Positions 20,840 to 30,376 of a DNA stretch of 64,000 nt are shown here, one piece after another. Source of the DNA: Alphaproteobacteria bacterium (GTDB lineage: Bacteria; Pseudomonadota; Alphaproteobacteria; Rickettsiales; SXRF01); assembly GCA_025360605.1 (NCBI GenBank), contig JANYBV010000038.1, forward strand, positions 358,144 through 422,143, given 5' to 3'. A program made the translations under genes and the position numbers. Below the pieces are notes generated by a model. That model had not been told where the DNA came from, did no database searches, and worked only from the letters and a program-made list of their open reading frames with translations. How positions within the stretch are numbered: the first letter of the stretch is position 1; each line of letters opens with the position of its first letter.

Positions 20840-21184
20840 TTATCTCACTGACCTTTCAGTGTTTTCTAATGATGCGGCAAGCGCTTTGCTATCGATTTCG
20901 AAGTATGAAAACCGGCTGTTGCTGCCAGATTCATGAGCGTTCGAGACGAATTTTACCACGTCTTTACCAAAGGCATCGTCAAGGGCGCTGTTTACACCCT
21001 GTAAATTCGTTTCGGTAGGATTGCTGCGGTACCCGATAAATATGGGATCGATTTCGGGCCAGTCACGACCGCCCCGAAGCGCGGTGCGGATGGCGTTGTA
21101 ATCGTAAGAAGACGACGTGTCACCCTCGCGCTGTCTTACAGTTACCATGCCCTTAAGCCTTTTTAATCCGTCGAGTGAAAGCAC
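20840..21184 (-). CDS. Unknown small protein inserted between atpA and atpG
   Basis: 114 residues starting at GTG (21184), with AGGA about 9 nt upstream inside the atpA end; an ATG at 21148 is an alternative. It lies 11 bp after atpA and 1 bp before atpG, so it is embedded in the operon and likely translationally coupled. There is no signal peptide or membrane segment. The sequence includes [27 protein letters not shown] and a C-terminal [20 protein letters not shown] (a short motif set I do not recognise). It is not an ATP synthase subunit known to me. The ATP operon of most bacteria has no gene here. Confidence 0.75.
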   Translation of the reverse strand: MLSLDGLKRLKGMVTVRQREGDTSSSYDYNAIRTALRGGRDWPEIDPIFIGYRSNPTETNLQGVNSALDDAFGKDVVKFVSNAHESGSNSRFSYFEIDSKALAASLENTERSVR

Positions 21185-21195
21185 CGTATTAAATC

Positions 21196-22725
21196 CTATA
21201 CGAACCGTTTTACCAGATTGTCCAACAACGCTTTCAGCTTGGCTTCAGCGGTATCGGTGAGCACGGATTTGCTGGCGATTTCATCCAGAATATCCTTGTT
21301 GCCGGTGCGCAGGTCTTGCAAGAGGGCCTGTTCAAATTTACCGATGTCTTTCACTGAGATTTTATCGAGATGGCCTTTGACACCCGCATAAATCACGCAG
21401 ACCTGCTCGGAGGTGAGCAGCGGTGAATATTGAGGTTGTTTCAGCAATTCGGTCAGGCGTTGACCGCGCGCCAGCAATTTCTGGGTCGCTGGGTCGAGGT
21501 CGGAACCGAATTGGGCAAAGGATTCCATTTCGCGGTACTGGGCGAGTTCGAGTTTGATCGAACCAGCCACCTGTTTCATTGCTTTGATCTGTGCGGCAGA
21601 CCCTACGCGAGATACCGACAGACCGACGTTTACCGCCGGACGTACGCCCTTGTAGAATAATTCGGTTTCCAAGAATATCTGGCCATCGGTGATCGAGATC
21701 ACGTTGGTCGGGATGTAGGCGGATACGTCACCGGCCTGTGTTTCGATGATCGGCAGCGCGGTCATGGAACCGGCACCCATGGCATCGGACATTTTAGCAG
21801 CGCGCTCTAACAGGCGTGAGTGAATGTAGAATACGTCACCCGGGTACGCTTCACGGCCTGGTGGGCGGCGAAGGAGCAGGGACATCTGGCGGTACGCTAC
21901 GGCCTGCTTGGACAAATCATCATAAATGATCAGCGAGTGCATGCCGTTGTTACGGAAAAATTCGCCCATAGCCGCACCGGTGTATGGCGCGAGATATTGG
22001 AGCGGAGCAGGTTCGGAAGCGGTTGCCGCCACGATGATCGTGTATTGCAGCGCACCGGCTTCTTCGAGTTTCTTCACCACCTGTGCAACGGTCGAGCGCT
22101 TCTGGCCGATAGCCACATAGATACAGTACAGCTTTTTGCTTTCGTCGTTGCCGGCGTTGGCGGCTTTCTGGTTCAGGATCGCGTCGATGGCGATAGCGGT
22201 TTTGCCGGTCTGGCGGTCACCGATGATCAGTTCGCGCTGGCCACGGCCGATCGGAATCAGCGAGTCGATGGCTTTAATGCCGGTGGACATTGGCTCATGT
22301 ACCGATTTACGGCCGATGATGCCCGGAGCTTTCACTTCCACGCGCGAGCGGGTTACGTCTTTTAGCGGGCCTTTGCCGTCGATAGGATTGCCAAGACCGT
22401 CTACTACGCGCCCCAAAAGGCCTTTGCCAATCGGGCAGTCCATGATGGTGTTGGTACGTTTTACAGTGTCGCCTTCTTTAACGGTACGGTCATCGCCGAA
22501 AATTACCACGCCGACGTTATCGGCGGCCAAGTTGAGCGCCATGCCTTTCATGCCGTTGGTGAATTCCACCATTTCGCCGGCCTGAATGTTTTCAAGGCCG
22601 TATACGGTGGCAATACCGTCACCGACGGATACAACCTGACCGGTTTCTGACAGCTCGGCATCCGCATTGAATTGCGTGATCTGTTTTTTCAGTATGTCCG
22701 AAATTTCTGAAGGACGAATATCCAT
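21196..22725 (-). CDS. atpA: ATP synthase F1 alpha subunit
   Basis: 509 residues. The N-terminus [16 protein letters not shown] is typical of alphaproteobacteria. The P-loop is [15 protein letters not shown]. The [13 protein letters not shown] segment carries the arginine finger region. It is the non-catalytic nucleotide-binding subunit. It follows atpH by 21 bp. Confidence 0.98.
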   Translation of the reverse strand: MDIRPSEISDILKKQITQFNADAELSETGQVVSVGDGIATVYGLENIQAGEMVEFTNGMKGMALNLAADNVGVVIFGDDRTVKEGDTVKRTNTIMDCPIGKGLLGRVVDGLGNPIDGKGPLKDVTRSRVEVKAPGIIGRKSVHEPMSTGIKAIDSLIPIGRGQRELIIGDRQTGKTAIAIDAILNQKAANAGNDESKKLYCIYVAIGQKRSTVAQVVKKLEEAGALQYTIIVAATASEPAPLQYLAPYTGAAMGEFFRNNGMHSLIIYDDLSKQAVAYRQMSLLLRRPPGREAYPGDVFYIHSRLLERAAKMSDAMGAGSMTALPIIETQAGDVSAYIPTNVISITDGQIFLETELFYKGVRPAVNVGLSVSRVGSAAQIKAMKQVAGSIKLELAQYREMESFAQFGSDLDPATQKLLARGQRLTELLKQPQYSPLLTSEQVCVIYAGVKGHLDKISVKDIGKFEQALLQDLRTGNKDILDEIASKSVLTDTAEAKLKALLDNLVKRFV

Positions 22726-22746
22726 TTGTAACTATCTCCTTGAACG

Positions 22747-23298
22747 TTAAGCTGCCTGAAGTGCAATCTTCAGACGGCGAATTTTACCCGCCAGCGAGCT
22801 ATCCAGCTGCAGGCTACCAATTTTAACCACGACACCGCCGAGCAATTCAGGTTGCTCCTTCAGTGTCAGCACCATTTTACGATTATAGGCCTTGCTCAGG
22901 CGTTCGCTGATTAGTTTGACTTCTTTGTCTTTCAGCGGCGCAGATGCAATTAATTCCGCTTTGAGTTCGCCGCGCGCCGACGAAGCCCAATCGGCATAAA
23001 GCGCAGCAATATCGGGCAGCACGGCAAGACGTTTCTGGCGGATGAGCATGCCGATAAACTGGCGGGTGATCTGGTGCACCTGCATTTTAGCGAGAATCGC
23101 CAGCATGGTTTGTGCGCGCGCCTCGTGGGAAAGCAGGGGATTGGTGAGGAATTCACGGAATTCTTTGCTGTCCTTGCAGGCGGCCGAGAGCGCCAGCAAG
23201 TCTTTTTCGACCTGATCGGTCACTTTGTCGGCTACGACCACTTCAAAAAGTGCCTTGACGTAGCGTTCAGCAATGCGTTTGGAGCCGGATGTTTTCAC
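22747..23298 (-). CDS. atpH: ATP synthase F1 delta subunit
   Basis: 183 residues. It is the peripheral-stalk connector (OSCP-like). The N-terminus has SKRIAERYVKALFEVV. The C-terminal PELLGGVVVKIGSLQLDSSL box is diagnostic of the family. First gene of the F1 operon, as in alphaproteobacteria where F0 genes are elsewhere. A consensus DnaA box (TGTGGATAA) lies about 50 bp upstream of its start. Confidence 0.95.
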   Translation of the reverse strand: MKTSGSKRIAERYVKALFEVVVADKVTDQVEKDLLALSAACKDSKEFREFLTNPLLSHEARAQTMLAILAKMQVHQITRQFIGMLIRQKRLAVLPDIAALYADWASSARGELKAELIASAPLKDKEVKLISERLSKAYNRKMVLTLKEQPELLGGVVVKIGSLQLDSSLAGKIRRLKIALQAA

Positions 23299-23440
23299 GG
23301 GTTTTCTGTGACTAAGCTAGGTTATGGAAGCGCGGAAATTAGCAAGATTGTGGATAAAGGCAACCAAAAAGTTATCCCCCATGCGTAATGACCCGTTAGC
23401 CTGTTGGAAGGGCTAGAAAATTAGCAGATTTTGTGTGGGC

Positions 23441-24037
23441 TTAACCAACGACGGCAGACACGCCGCGTTCGCCGGCGATTTCGGATACGCGTGCATACAC
23501 ATCATCTTGCGACATTTTATCAATCAGCTCTACCTTGGCGCCCGAAGCCTGCAATGCCTCAAGGTTCTTCTGCATCTGTGATTTTCCTTCTTTGCCAATC
23601 AACATGACCGGAGCCCATTCATGGATAATCACATGAGGGGGAGGATTTTGTTTGGAGGTGGCGATAATAGCGGCCATCATCGGGTCTTTCGTGTCGGGGC
23701 TGCAATCACGATCTATCGAAAGGTCAGGCACGTTGAAAATAACAACATCAGGACGGTCGGTGGTGAGTACAGGCGCGAAGGTCGGGGATGTGATCGGGGT
23801 CTGGCCTTCAACCTCGCTGCCGCCCGGGCGGTGCCACTGTTTATCCACGTGGTCATAGCTGATGTCGGTTACTTTGTACTGGCTGCCGGTTTCGTCCTGA
23901 ATGCGGATATAGTCAGAGTTTAGCCCGCCGGTTCCGCCCTGAAACTGGTCCACCACCAATACTTTGAGGGTGGCGGCTGGTTTAGCGTCATCGGTTGGTT
24001 CTGGTGTCCACTTGGCTCGGGGGGCGGTAGGTTTCAT
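23441..24037 (-). CDS. Unknown soluble protein
   Basis: 198 residues, no signal peptide. After a polar N-terminus it has TLKVLVVDQFQGGTGG, and later PDVVIFNVPDLSIDRDCSPDTKD and PPPHVIIHEWAPVMLIGKEG. The alternating hydrophobic strands with Gly-rich turns suggest an alpha/beta fold, but no catalytic motif is certain and I do not recognise the family. It lies alone between atpH and priA on the same strand, with AT-rich flanks on both sides. Confidence 0.6.
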   Translation of the reverse strand: MKPTAPRAKWTPEPTDDAKPAATLKVLVVDQFQGGTGGLNSDYIRIQDETGSQYKVTDISYDHVDKQWHRPGGSEVEGQTPITSPTFAPVLTTDRPDVVIFNVPDLSIDRDCSPDTKDPMMAAIIATSKQNPPPHVIIHEWAPVMLIGKEGKSQMQKNLEALQASGAKVELIDKMSQDDVYARVSEIAGERGVSAVVG

Positions 24038-24098
24038 GGCTATAATCCTTAAATATTTTTAAGGAAATTAACTAATGACCGTTAATTTGTCAATGGTC

Positions 24099-26129
24099 TT
24101 AGAGGAAGTTTTGTGGATCAATATCGGTTTTAATCCGCACCGACGAGGGGGCTTCCTGCACATCCACCCATTCCTTCATCAATTTCGGCAGGTTAATCTG
24201 CCGTTCGGCTTTAATGAGCAGGCGGAAGCGGAATTTGCCGCGCAGCAAAAACAGTGGGGCAGGGGCAGGGCCATACAGATGGAGTTGCGGCGATGTGGGA
24301 AAGGTGGAAGCAAGGATTTTGGCGGTTTTCATGACCAGTTCTTCTTTCTCACCTTCCACAATCAGCGCGGCGAGGCGGGTAAACGGTGGCATGTTGGCGT
24401 TTTTGCGGGCTTTCAGCTCGGCGGCGAGAAACGCGTTGCGGTCGCCCGATACCAGCGCCTTGATGACGGGATGCTCGGGCAGGAAGCTTTGCATATACAC
24501 GCGCCCCTGAATCTGTTCGCGTCCGGCGCGCCCCGACAATTGGTGCAGCATCTGGTACGTGCGCTCGGCGGCGCGTAAATCGCCACCCGCCAGCCCGAGA
24601 TCGGCATCGACCACCCCGACAATGGCAAGGTCAGAAAAATGGTGGCCCTTGGCAATCATCTGCGTGCCGATCAGTAAATCGAGGCGTTTATCGGTCATCG
24701 CCCTGATCGTCTCGTTGATTTCGGTGTAGCCCATGCTGTCGCTGGCCATGACCGCCACGCGCGCACTTGGCAAAAACTCATGCACTTCTTCTAAAAGCCG
24801 CTCCACACCAGGGCCGCAGGCGGCAAGCTTGTCCTCGGCCTGACAGGTCGGGCAGGTTTTGGGAAAGGGAATACGGTAGCTGCAATGGTGGCACTGAAGA
24901 TAGCTGTTCTGCGCGGTCGGTTGCTGGTTTGGGCTGCCTTTTTTCTTATGCACCACCATCCATGCGCTGCAATCGGGGCACTGGAAACGGTGGCCGCAGG
25001 CGCGACACAGCAGCAGCGGCGCGTAGCCACGGCGGTTGAGGAACAGCATGGACTGATGGCCGTCGGCCAGTGCTTTGGCCAGCTGGTCACGCAGGGGCCG
25101 CGATATAAATGCGCCGCGTTCCAGCTCGACACTACGCATATCGAGCATTTCCACGGTGGGCATCACCGCATCGTTATGGCGGGCGCTCAGCGTTATTTCC
25201 TTATATTTCCCTGCTTGCGCATTATGATAGCTTTCGAGTGAAGGGGTGGCGGAGGCCAGTATCACCGGAATTTTCTCGAACCGCGCCCGCGCTACCGCCA
25301 TGTCGCGCGCATGGTAAATCACTCCTTCTTCTTGCTTGTAGGAACCGTCATGTTCTTCATCAGCGATGATCAGTGACAAATGCTTATACGGCAGGAACAA
25401 GCCCGAGCGCGCCCCCACCACCACCGGCGCATCTCCTTTAGAAATCGCTTTCCAGCTTTCGCGCTTGCGGGCGGGGGTGATTTCCGAATTCCATACGACG
25501 GGCTTGAACCCGAAACGTTTTTCAAACCGCTCCAGCCATTGGATAGACAGGGCGATTTCAGGAAGCATAATGAGGCATTGGGAATGCGGGGTGGCCAGTG
25601 TTTTTGCAATCGCCTCAAAATATACTTCGGTCTTGCCTGATCCGGTCACCCCGTCGAGCAGCTGCACGCTGAAGCCTTGGCCAAGGCATTGGGTAAGCTT
25701 TTCAGCCGCCTGCGTCTGGATATCGGAGAGATGGGCAAGGCGAATGTTAGCAGCATTGATGTTTGTTTCAATGAAGGCGGCGGTGCCTTTGCGCCCCTCC
25801 TTCATGATGTCGTCCATCGGCAATACCATTTTTAAGATTGCTCCCTTGGGCGCGCAGTTGTACCACGCTGTCCAGTCGATAAACTGGCGCATCGACTCGG
25901 ATAAGGGAGGAAACTGGTCGAGATGTTGCAAAACGCATTTCATTTTGCCTTCGGGGATATTGGCTTTCCCCGCGCCCCAGACCACGCCGAGCGTCTCCTT
26001 GCGGCCAAACGGCACGGTGACGATATCACCCGCGTGTAGCGTCACGCCTTCGGGCATCAGGTAATCGAAGCCATGCTCTACCACCGTAGGCAGCAACACC
26101 TCAATCTGTCTTGGATTTGCATTAATCAT
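24099..26129 (-). CDS. priA: Primosomal replication-restart helicase PriA
   Basis: 676 residues. The 3' DNA-binding domain begins [20 protein letters not shown]. Walker A is [14 protein letters not shown] and the DEAH-type box reads [11 protein letters not shown]. The zinc-binding insertion with [18 protein letters not shown] and CPTC is complete. The [11 protein letters not shown] and [10 protein letters not shown] helicase motifs follow. It reloads the replisome at stalled forks. It is divergent from the transaldolase gene with an 87-bp gap. Confidence 0.97.
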   Translation of the reverse strand: MINANPRQIEVLLPTVVEHGFDYLMPEGVTLHAGDIVTVPFGRKETLGVVWGAGKANIPEGKMKCVLQHLDQFPPLSESMRQFIDWTAWYNCAPKGAILKMVLPMDDIMKEGRKGTAAFIETNINAANIRLAHLSDIQTQAAEKLTQCLGQGFSVQLLDGVTGSGKTEVYFEAIAKTLATPHSQCLIMLPEIALSIQWLERFEKRFGFKPVVWNSEITPARKRESWKAISKGDAPVVVGARSGLFLPYKHLSLIIADEEHDGSYKQEEGVIYHARDMAVARARFEKIPVILASATPSLESYHNAQAGKYKEITLSARHNDAVMPTVEMLDMRSVELERGAFISRPLRDQLAKALADGHQSMLFLNRRGYAPLLLCRACGHRFQCPDCSAWMVVHKKKGSPNQQPTAQNSYLQCHHCSYRIPFPKTCPTCQAEDKLAACGPGVERLLEEVHEFLPSARVAVMASDSMGYTEINETIRAMTDKRLDLLIGTQMIAKGHHFSDLAIVGVVDADLGLAGGDLRAAERTYQMLHQLSGRAGREQIQGRVYMQSFLPEHPVIKALVSGDRNAFLAAELKARKNANMPPFTRLAALIVEGEKEELVMKTAKILASTFPTSPQLHLYGPAPAPLFLLRGKFRFRLLIKAERQINLPKLMKEWVDVQEAPSSVRIKTDIDPQNFL

Positions 26130-26216
26130 ATTGCCAACTGCTCTTCTCGTGCGCTATCGTCCGTACATCATCCTATAACGACTACAACCCGTACAACAAA
26201 TAAGATAGGCTCACCC

Positions 26217-26873
26217 ATGAAATTTTTTGTCGATACCGCCGATATTAAGGAAATCCGCGATCTTGCTGCTACCGGCATGCTCGACGGTGTCACCACCAAT
26301 CCAAGCTTAGTCGCTAAATCGGGACGTGACTTTTTTGAAGTGCTGAAAGAAATCTGCGCTGTGGTGACCGGCCCCGTGTCGGCAGAAGTAACCGCCACCG
26401 ATGCGGCGGGTATGATTAAAGAAGGTGAAAAGCTCACCAAGATCGCAAAAAATATCTGCATTAAAGTGCCCCTCACATGGGACGGCCTGAAAGCCTGCAA
26501 ACACTTCACCAGCAACGGCACGATGGTGAATGTGACCTTGTGTTTCTCCGCTGCGCAGGCGTTGCTTGCGGCCAAAGCGGGTGCGACATTCATCTCGCCT
26601 TTCGTTGGCCGCCTCGATGATATCGGGCAGGACGGCATGCAGCTGATCAGCGATATCTGCACCATGTACAGCCAGTATGATTATTTCAAAACCGAAGTGC
26701 TGGTGGCCTCCATCCGCAATCCGGTGCATATCATTGATGCAGCGCTTATGGGTGCGCATGTGGCAACCATTCCTCCGTCGGTATTGCGTCAGCTGATTAA
26801 TCATCCGCTGACCGACAAGGGGCTGGAAGTGTTTCTGGCGGACTGGCAGAAAACCGGCCAGAAGATCGCTTAA
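26217..26873 (+). CDS. Transaldolase-like / fructose-6-phosphate aldolase (TalC/MipB type)
   Basis: 218 residues, the short transaldolase subfamily. [16 protein letters not shown] starts the barrel. [13 protein letters not shown] and the Schiff-base Lys in [13 protein letters not shown] are clear. [11 protein letters not shown] and VLVASIRNP complete the signature. Transaldolase links the pentose phosphate pathway and glycolysis; this subfamily also includes fructose-6-phosphate aldolases, which sequence alone cannot exclude. The start at 26217 is chosen because upstream in-frame codons precede the conserved N-terminus. DUF484 follows after 9 bp. Confidence 0.93.
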   Translation: MKFFVDTADIKEIRDLAATGMLDGVTTNPSLVAKSGRDFFEVLKEICAVVTGPVSAEVTATDAAGMIKEGEKLTKIAKNICIKVPLTWDGLKACKHFTSNGTMVNVTLCFSAAQALLAAKAGATFISPFVGRLDDIGQDGMQLISDICTMYSQYDYFKTEVLVASIRNPVHIIDAALMGAHVATIPPSVLRQLINHPLTDKGLEVFLADWQKTGQKIA

Positions 26874-26882
26874 GTAGAACCG

Positions 26883-27629
26883 ATGAGTGCCAAGAAATCC
26901 GAGCCATCTGCGAAAAAAACCTCCGAGCTGACCGCCGATCAGGTGCGTGATTATTTAAAGGCGCATCCGGAATTTCTGGCGAAAAATCTCGATGTCATGG
27001 GCGAAGTGCCTGCGCCCGAGCGCGACCTCGGCGAGGGGGTGATTGATTTCCAGCATTTCATGGTCAAGAACTTGCAAAAAGACACCAAGACGCTGCGCAG
27101 CCGCTATGACGTGCTGGTGGATTTTTGCCGTGACAATATGTCGGTGCAGGCGCTGGTGCATCAAGCCGCATTGAAGCTGATCCGCACCGGCAGCCTTGAG
27201 CAGCTGTTGGAAGTGCTGACCCTTGATCTGGTCAGCCTGTTTGATGTGGATGTGGTGCGCATGGCGATGGAGTCGGAAACGCGGTTCGATACGTCCTACG
27301 GCGAGCAGAATTACTCCGGTATTGTCTTTATCGATCCGGGCATGGTGGACGATGCCATTGGCATCAATAAAAACGTGCTGCTGATCGAGGATTGTCAGGC
27401 GACGATGCCCGCAGGCTTTGAGCAGATTTTTTCCGATTGCGAGAACATGATTGCATCCTGCGCGCTCTTACGCCTCGAGCTGGACACGGTGGGCAAGCAT
27501 ATCATGCTGGCGTTTGGCGTGCGTTATAAGGACCGTTTCCATTCCGGTCAGGGGGTGGAGCTGCTACATTTCCTTGCCCAGATTGTTGCCCACCAGATGG
27601 ACATGTATCTGCACGATCTATCCATCTAA
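26883..27629 (+). CDS. DUF484 family protein (GAF-like)
   Basis: 248 residues. The N-terminal half has LTADQVRDYLKAHPEFLAKN, the mark of DUF484. VIDFQHFMVKNLQKDTKTLR leads into a helix and then a GAF-like domain. The family often lies next to xerC, as here. Molecular role unknown. It is co-directional with the upstream transaldolase gene (9 bp gap), suggesting a shared transcript. Confidence 0.87.
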   Translation: MSAKKSEPSAKKTSELTADQVRDYLKAHPEFLAKNLDVMGEVPAPERDLGEGVIDFQHFMVKNLQKDTKTLRSRYDVLVDFCRDNMSVQALVHQAALKLIRTGSLEQLLEVLTLDLVSLFDVDVVRMAMESETRFDTSYGEQNYSGIVFIDPGMVDDAIGINKNVLLIEDCQATMPAGFEQIFSDCENMIASCALLRLELDTVGKHIMLAFGVRYKDRFHSGQGVELLHFLAQIVAHQMDMYLHDLSI

Positions 27630-27745
27630 TTGTTAATAATCAATATATTAATACCTTCGCAATGCCGTCATAAAACCTTCATTGGCAGTGTGTAAGCACT
27701 CGTATTACAATAATTTCACGAACCACATTCAGTAGGAGAAGCGAT

Positions 27746-28120
27746 ATGGCTGACGATATGACCCCCAACGCTGGTAACGACGAACGGGCACGTGAAGAAG
27801 TGAAGGCGCAGGAAACGGCGCTGCTGGAAAATTTTGAAAAAGCGCGTCTGTCTGGCGACCTCGATGGTGCAAAGACGTCGCTGGCGGCACTGATCAAATC
27901 ACTGACTGCGCGCGGGATTGACACGACGGGGCTGGATGCGTCCGGCGGCGGTGGTACGGATGTGGGCTCGCTTCAGGCGATGATTAACGATGTGGGTTCC
28001 AAATCAAGCGCCGCGGGTGGTAAGGAAACACAGGCAGACCTCCGTGATCTTGGCACACTCGCCGTACCGGCATTGAATTTTGGTAAAATGCTCGGAACTG
28101 GGACCGACGTAGAGCGCTAA
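27746..28120 (+). CDS. Unknown small polar protein
   Basis: 124 residues with a good ribosome site (AGGAG, 7 nt before ATG). The first 60 residues are charged and helical (DERAREEVKAQETALLENFE), the middle is Gly/Ser-rich (DASGGGGTDVGS) and the end contains DLGTLAVPALNFGKMLGTG. No signal peptide, membrane segment or recognised domain. It lies between DUF484 and xerC. The strong ribosome site supports translation. Confidence 0.65.
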   Translation: MADDMTPNAGNDERAREEVKAQETALLENFEKARLSGDLDGAKTSLAALIKSLTARGIDTTGLDASGGGGTDVGSLQAMINDVGSKSSAAGGKETQADLRDLGTLAVPALNFGKMLGTGTDVER

Positions 28121-28179
28121 TCCGTCCGGTTCGATTCCAGTATACATGACAAATGGTGGCGCTGATGCTATGATGCGCC

Positions 28180-29109
28180 ATGACCGAATCATCGCTTCCC
28201 GTAACTTCCGATTTAGATGAAGCCATTACAAGCTGGCACGAATGGTTTGCCCATGTCCGCCGTGGCTCCGCCCACACCCTGATTTCCTATGCCAACGATA
28301 TCCGTCATTTCTGCGAATTTCTGAGCGATCATCTCGGCGCACGCGTGAGTGTGGACGCGCTCTCGCGTCTTGAGGTGCGCGATATACGTGCGTGGCTGGC
28401 ACACCGTGCCCCTGACTATGAAAACACCTCCACCGCGCGGGCACTGTCCACCGTCAAAAGCTTTTACCGTTATCTGGAAAAAGAAGGGATGCTGACTAAT
28501 TCCGCCATCTTCCATATCCGTGGCCCCAAGCTTAAAAAATCGCTGCCCAAAGCGCTGGCGGTGGAGCAAGCACAGCAGGCGCTCGACACTATCGGCACCC
28601 AGCACGACGATGACTGGGTGAATAAGCGTGATGTCGCCTTGCTGGTTCTGATCTATGGCTGCGGGTTGCGTATTAGCGAGGCGCTCTCGCTGAATTACCG
28701 CGATATTCCCAAGGGGGATAGCGTAAGCATCACTGGTAAAGGCAACAAGCAGCGCAACGTGCCCGTACTGCCGCTGGTGCGCGAGGCGATCGGCGAGTAT
28801 GTGGCGGCGTGCCCGTATCCGTTTACAGCGGCAGCCCCGCTATTCCTCGGCAAGCGCGGCAAGGCGCTGGATCCTGCCATTTTCCAGTTGCAGCTGCGTA
28901 AACTCCGCAACGCGTTAAATCTACCGGAATCGACCACGCCGCACGCGTTCCGCCACAGTTTTGCTACCCATTTGCTCTCCAATGGCAGCGACCTGCGCTC
29001 CATTCAGGAGCTGCTGGGACATGCCAGCCTTTCCACCACCCAGCGCTACACGCATATTGACAAAACCCGTCTCATGCAGGCCTATAAGAACGCCCATCCG
29101 CGGGCGTAG
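28180..29109 (+). CDS. xerC: Tyrosine recombinase XerC
   Basis: 309 residues. The N-terminal SAM-like domain has SAHTLISYANDIRHFCEFL. The catalytic set is complete: Arg in GCGLRISEALSL, Lys in ITGKGNKQRNVPV, HAFRHSFATHLL (His, Arg), LLGHASLSTTQRYTHI (His, Tyr). It resolves chromosome dimers at dif with XerD. The DUF484 gene nearby is the usual companion. It is distinct from the island integrase at 30377. Confidence 0.94.
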   Translation: MTESSLPVTSDLDEAITSWHEWFAHVRRGSAHTLISYANDIRHFCEFLSDHLGARVSVDALSRLEVRDIRAWLAHRAPDYENTSTARALSTVKSFYRYLEKEGMLTNSAIFHIRGPKLKKSLPKALAVEQAQQALDTIGTQHDDDWVNKRDVALLVLIYGCGLRISEALSLNYRDIPKGDSVSITGKGNKQRNVPVLPLVREAIGEYVAACPYPFTAAAPLFLGKRGKALDPAIFQLQLRKLRNALNLPESTTPHAFRHSFATHLLSNGSDLRSIQELLGHASLSTTQRYTHIDKTRLMQAYKNAHPRA

Positions 29110-29122
29110 CATAGGTTAAAAT

Positions 29123-30052
29123 ATGGATATTGATGTCGTATATACGTGGGTAGACGGAAGCGATCCTGAATTTGCCGCCCTCAAGCAGCGCTATACGCCA
29201 CCCCACATGGAAAGTAATGTCCTAAGCCGTTACCGCGACAATAACGAATTGCGTTATTCCTTGCGGTCGGTGGCGGCGTTTGCGCCGTGGGTGCGCCGTA
29301 TCCATATCGTGACGCATGGGCATGTTCCGAAATGGCTGAACGTTGACCACCCCAAAATCCGGATGGTCACCCATGAACAGATATTCAAGTGGCCGCAGCA
29401 CCTGCCGTGTTTTAATTCGCATGCCATTGAATGCCATCTTAGCCGCATTCCTGATCTGGCGGAACATCTGCTGTATTTCAACGATGATTTTTTCCTCGGT
29501 GCGCCGGTGCAGCCGGAGACTTTCTTTGATGCGGACGGCACTATGTGCCTTAACAAAACCGGCATCAAGTTACTGCCCGAATGGTATTATCATCCGAGCG
29601 AGCCTCTGATTTTTGCGGCCGCTAAAAACGCAGTTTCGCTGTTATGGAAAAAATTTGGTGATGAGCCGGATTATGTCTGGAGCGGCCATCAGGCGGTTCC
29701 CCTTACCAAGCGTTTTATGCAGGAAACGGAATCTGCCTTTGCCGAAGCGCTGGAACGCTGCTCGGCCAGCCGTTTCCGTTCGGTGGACGATGTGGCGCTG
29801 TGCCTTGTGCTGTGGAACAACTACGCTCACCTGACGCAGGCGGGGCGTTACCGCGAAATTTCCCATATGAGCGTTGAAATTCATGATGATGTGCAGCGTA
29901 ACCGTAACGAGTTGGCGGGCATTCTGGCCGCCCGCCCGTCATTATTCTGCCTGCATGACCACACTCAGGCCGGTGATCCCGCGCCACTGGAGCCACTGGC
30001 CGAATTTTTTGAAGCATATTTCCCGCAGCCATCGCCCTTTGAGCGCGCCTAA
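29123..30052 (+). CDS. Stealth-family capsule-type sugar phosphotransferase
   Basis: 309 residues. The conserved regions of the Stealth family are present in order: IDVVYTWVDGSDP near the start, RYRDNNELRYSLRSVAAFAPWVRRIHIVT, CHLSRIPDLAEHLLYFNDDFFLG (cited here by its FNDDFFLG core) and, later, FRSVDDV. The family transfers hexose-1-phosphate to build phosphodiester-linked polysaccharides. It lies 13 bp after xerC. Together with the glycan locus beyond the island it suggests that the island inserted into a surface-polysaccharide neighbourhood. Confidence 0.9.
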   Translation: MDIDVVYTWVDGSDPEFAALKQRYTPPHMESNVLSRYRDNNELRYSLRSVAAFAPWVRRIHIVTHGHVPKWLNVDHPKIRMVTHEQIFKWPQHLPCFNSHAIECHLSRIPDLAEHLLYFNDDFFLGAPVQPETFFDADGTMCLNKTGIKLLPEWYYHPSEPLIFAAAKNAVSLLWKKFGDEPDYVWSGHQAVPLTKRFMQETESAFAEALERCSASRFRSVDDVALCLVLWNNYAHLTQAGRYREISHMSVEIHDDVQRNRNELAGILAARPSLFCLHDHTQAGDPAPLEPLAEFFEAYFPQPSPFERA

Positions 30053-30125
30053 CGCCCTGATGTCATCTTTTTCTAGATAAACGCACGCGATTCCTTTACT
30101 AAAGTGACACCGACCCCATGGATAT

Positions 30126-30166
30126 GCACCCGTAGCTCAGCTGGATAGAGCGTTGCCCTCCGAAGG
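30126..30166 (+). repeat. attL: orphan 5' half of tRNA-Arg(CCG)
   Basis: Identical to 35030-35070. It holds the acceptor 5' strand, D arm and anticodon stem-loop of the tRNA but runs straight into island DNA, so it cannot make a mature tRNA. It stays attached to the original upstream promoter region. Confidence 0.92.
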
Positions 30167-30280
30167 TTATTTTGAATGTTTCAACGATTGACTAAAGTTC
30201 TTCCTGTTACGCAGTTTTTCTGACTTTATACAATTGGCTGTTTCCCTTGTTTATAGACGATTACATGCTTTTATTCTAGT

Positions 30281-30302
30281 GATATGTGGGGAATGTGTGG
30301 GG
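30281..30302 (+). repeat. Left copy of the 22-bp terminal repeat (likely integrase arm site)
   Basis: Matches 34950-34971 at 19 of 22 positions. It carries two ATGTGGGG/TGTGTGGGG motifs. A further inverted pair (CCCCACAT-type, 30341-30360) sits 38 bp downstream, so the integrase promoter region has four such motifs. Confidence 0.7.
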
Positions 30303-30340
30303 GAATTTATTGCGCTATTATCGGCTATGATATATATTTA

Positions 30341-30360
30341 CCCCACATAATCCCCCACAT
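30341..30360 (-). promoter_or_regulatory. Inverted GTGGGG motif pair before the integrase
   Basis: CCCCACAT followed by AA and TCCCCCACAT, the reverse complement of the motifs at 30284-30303. It lies 16 bp before the integrase ATG. A plausible operator or arm site for autoregulation; inference from symmetry only. Confidence 0.5.
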
Positions 30361-30376
30361 GAAAGGGAAGCGTTTT

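Noticed and set aside
23341..23440. Chromosomal origin because of a DnaA box and nearby parAB
   Set aside because: Only one perfect box and no box cluster or AT-rich unwinding element; parAB is 13 kb away.
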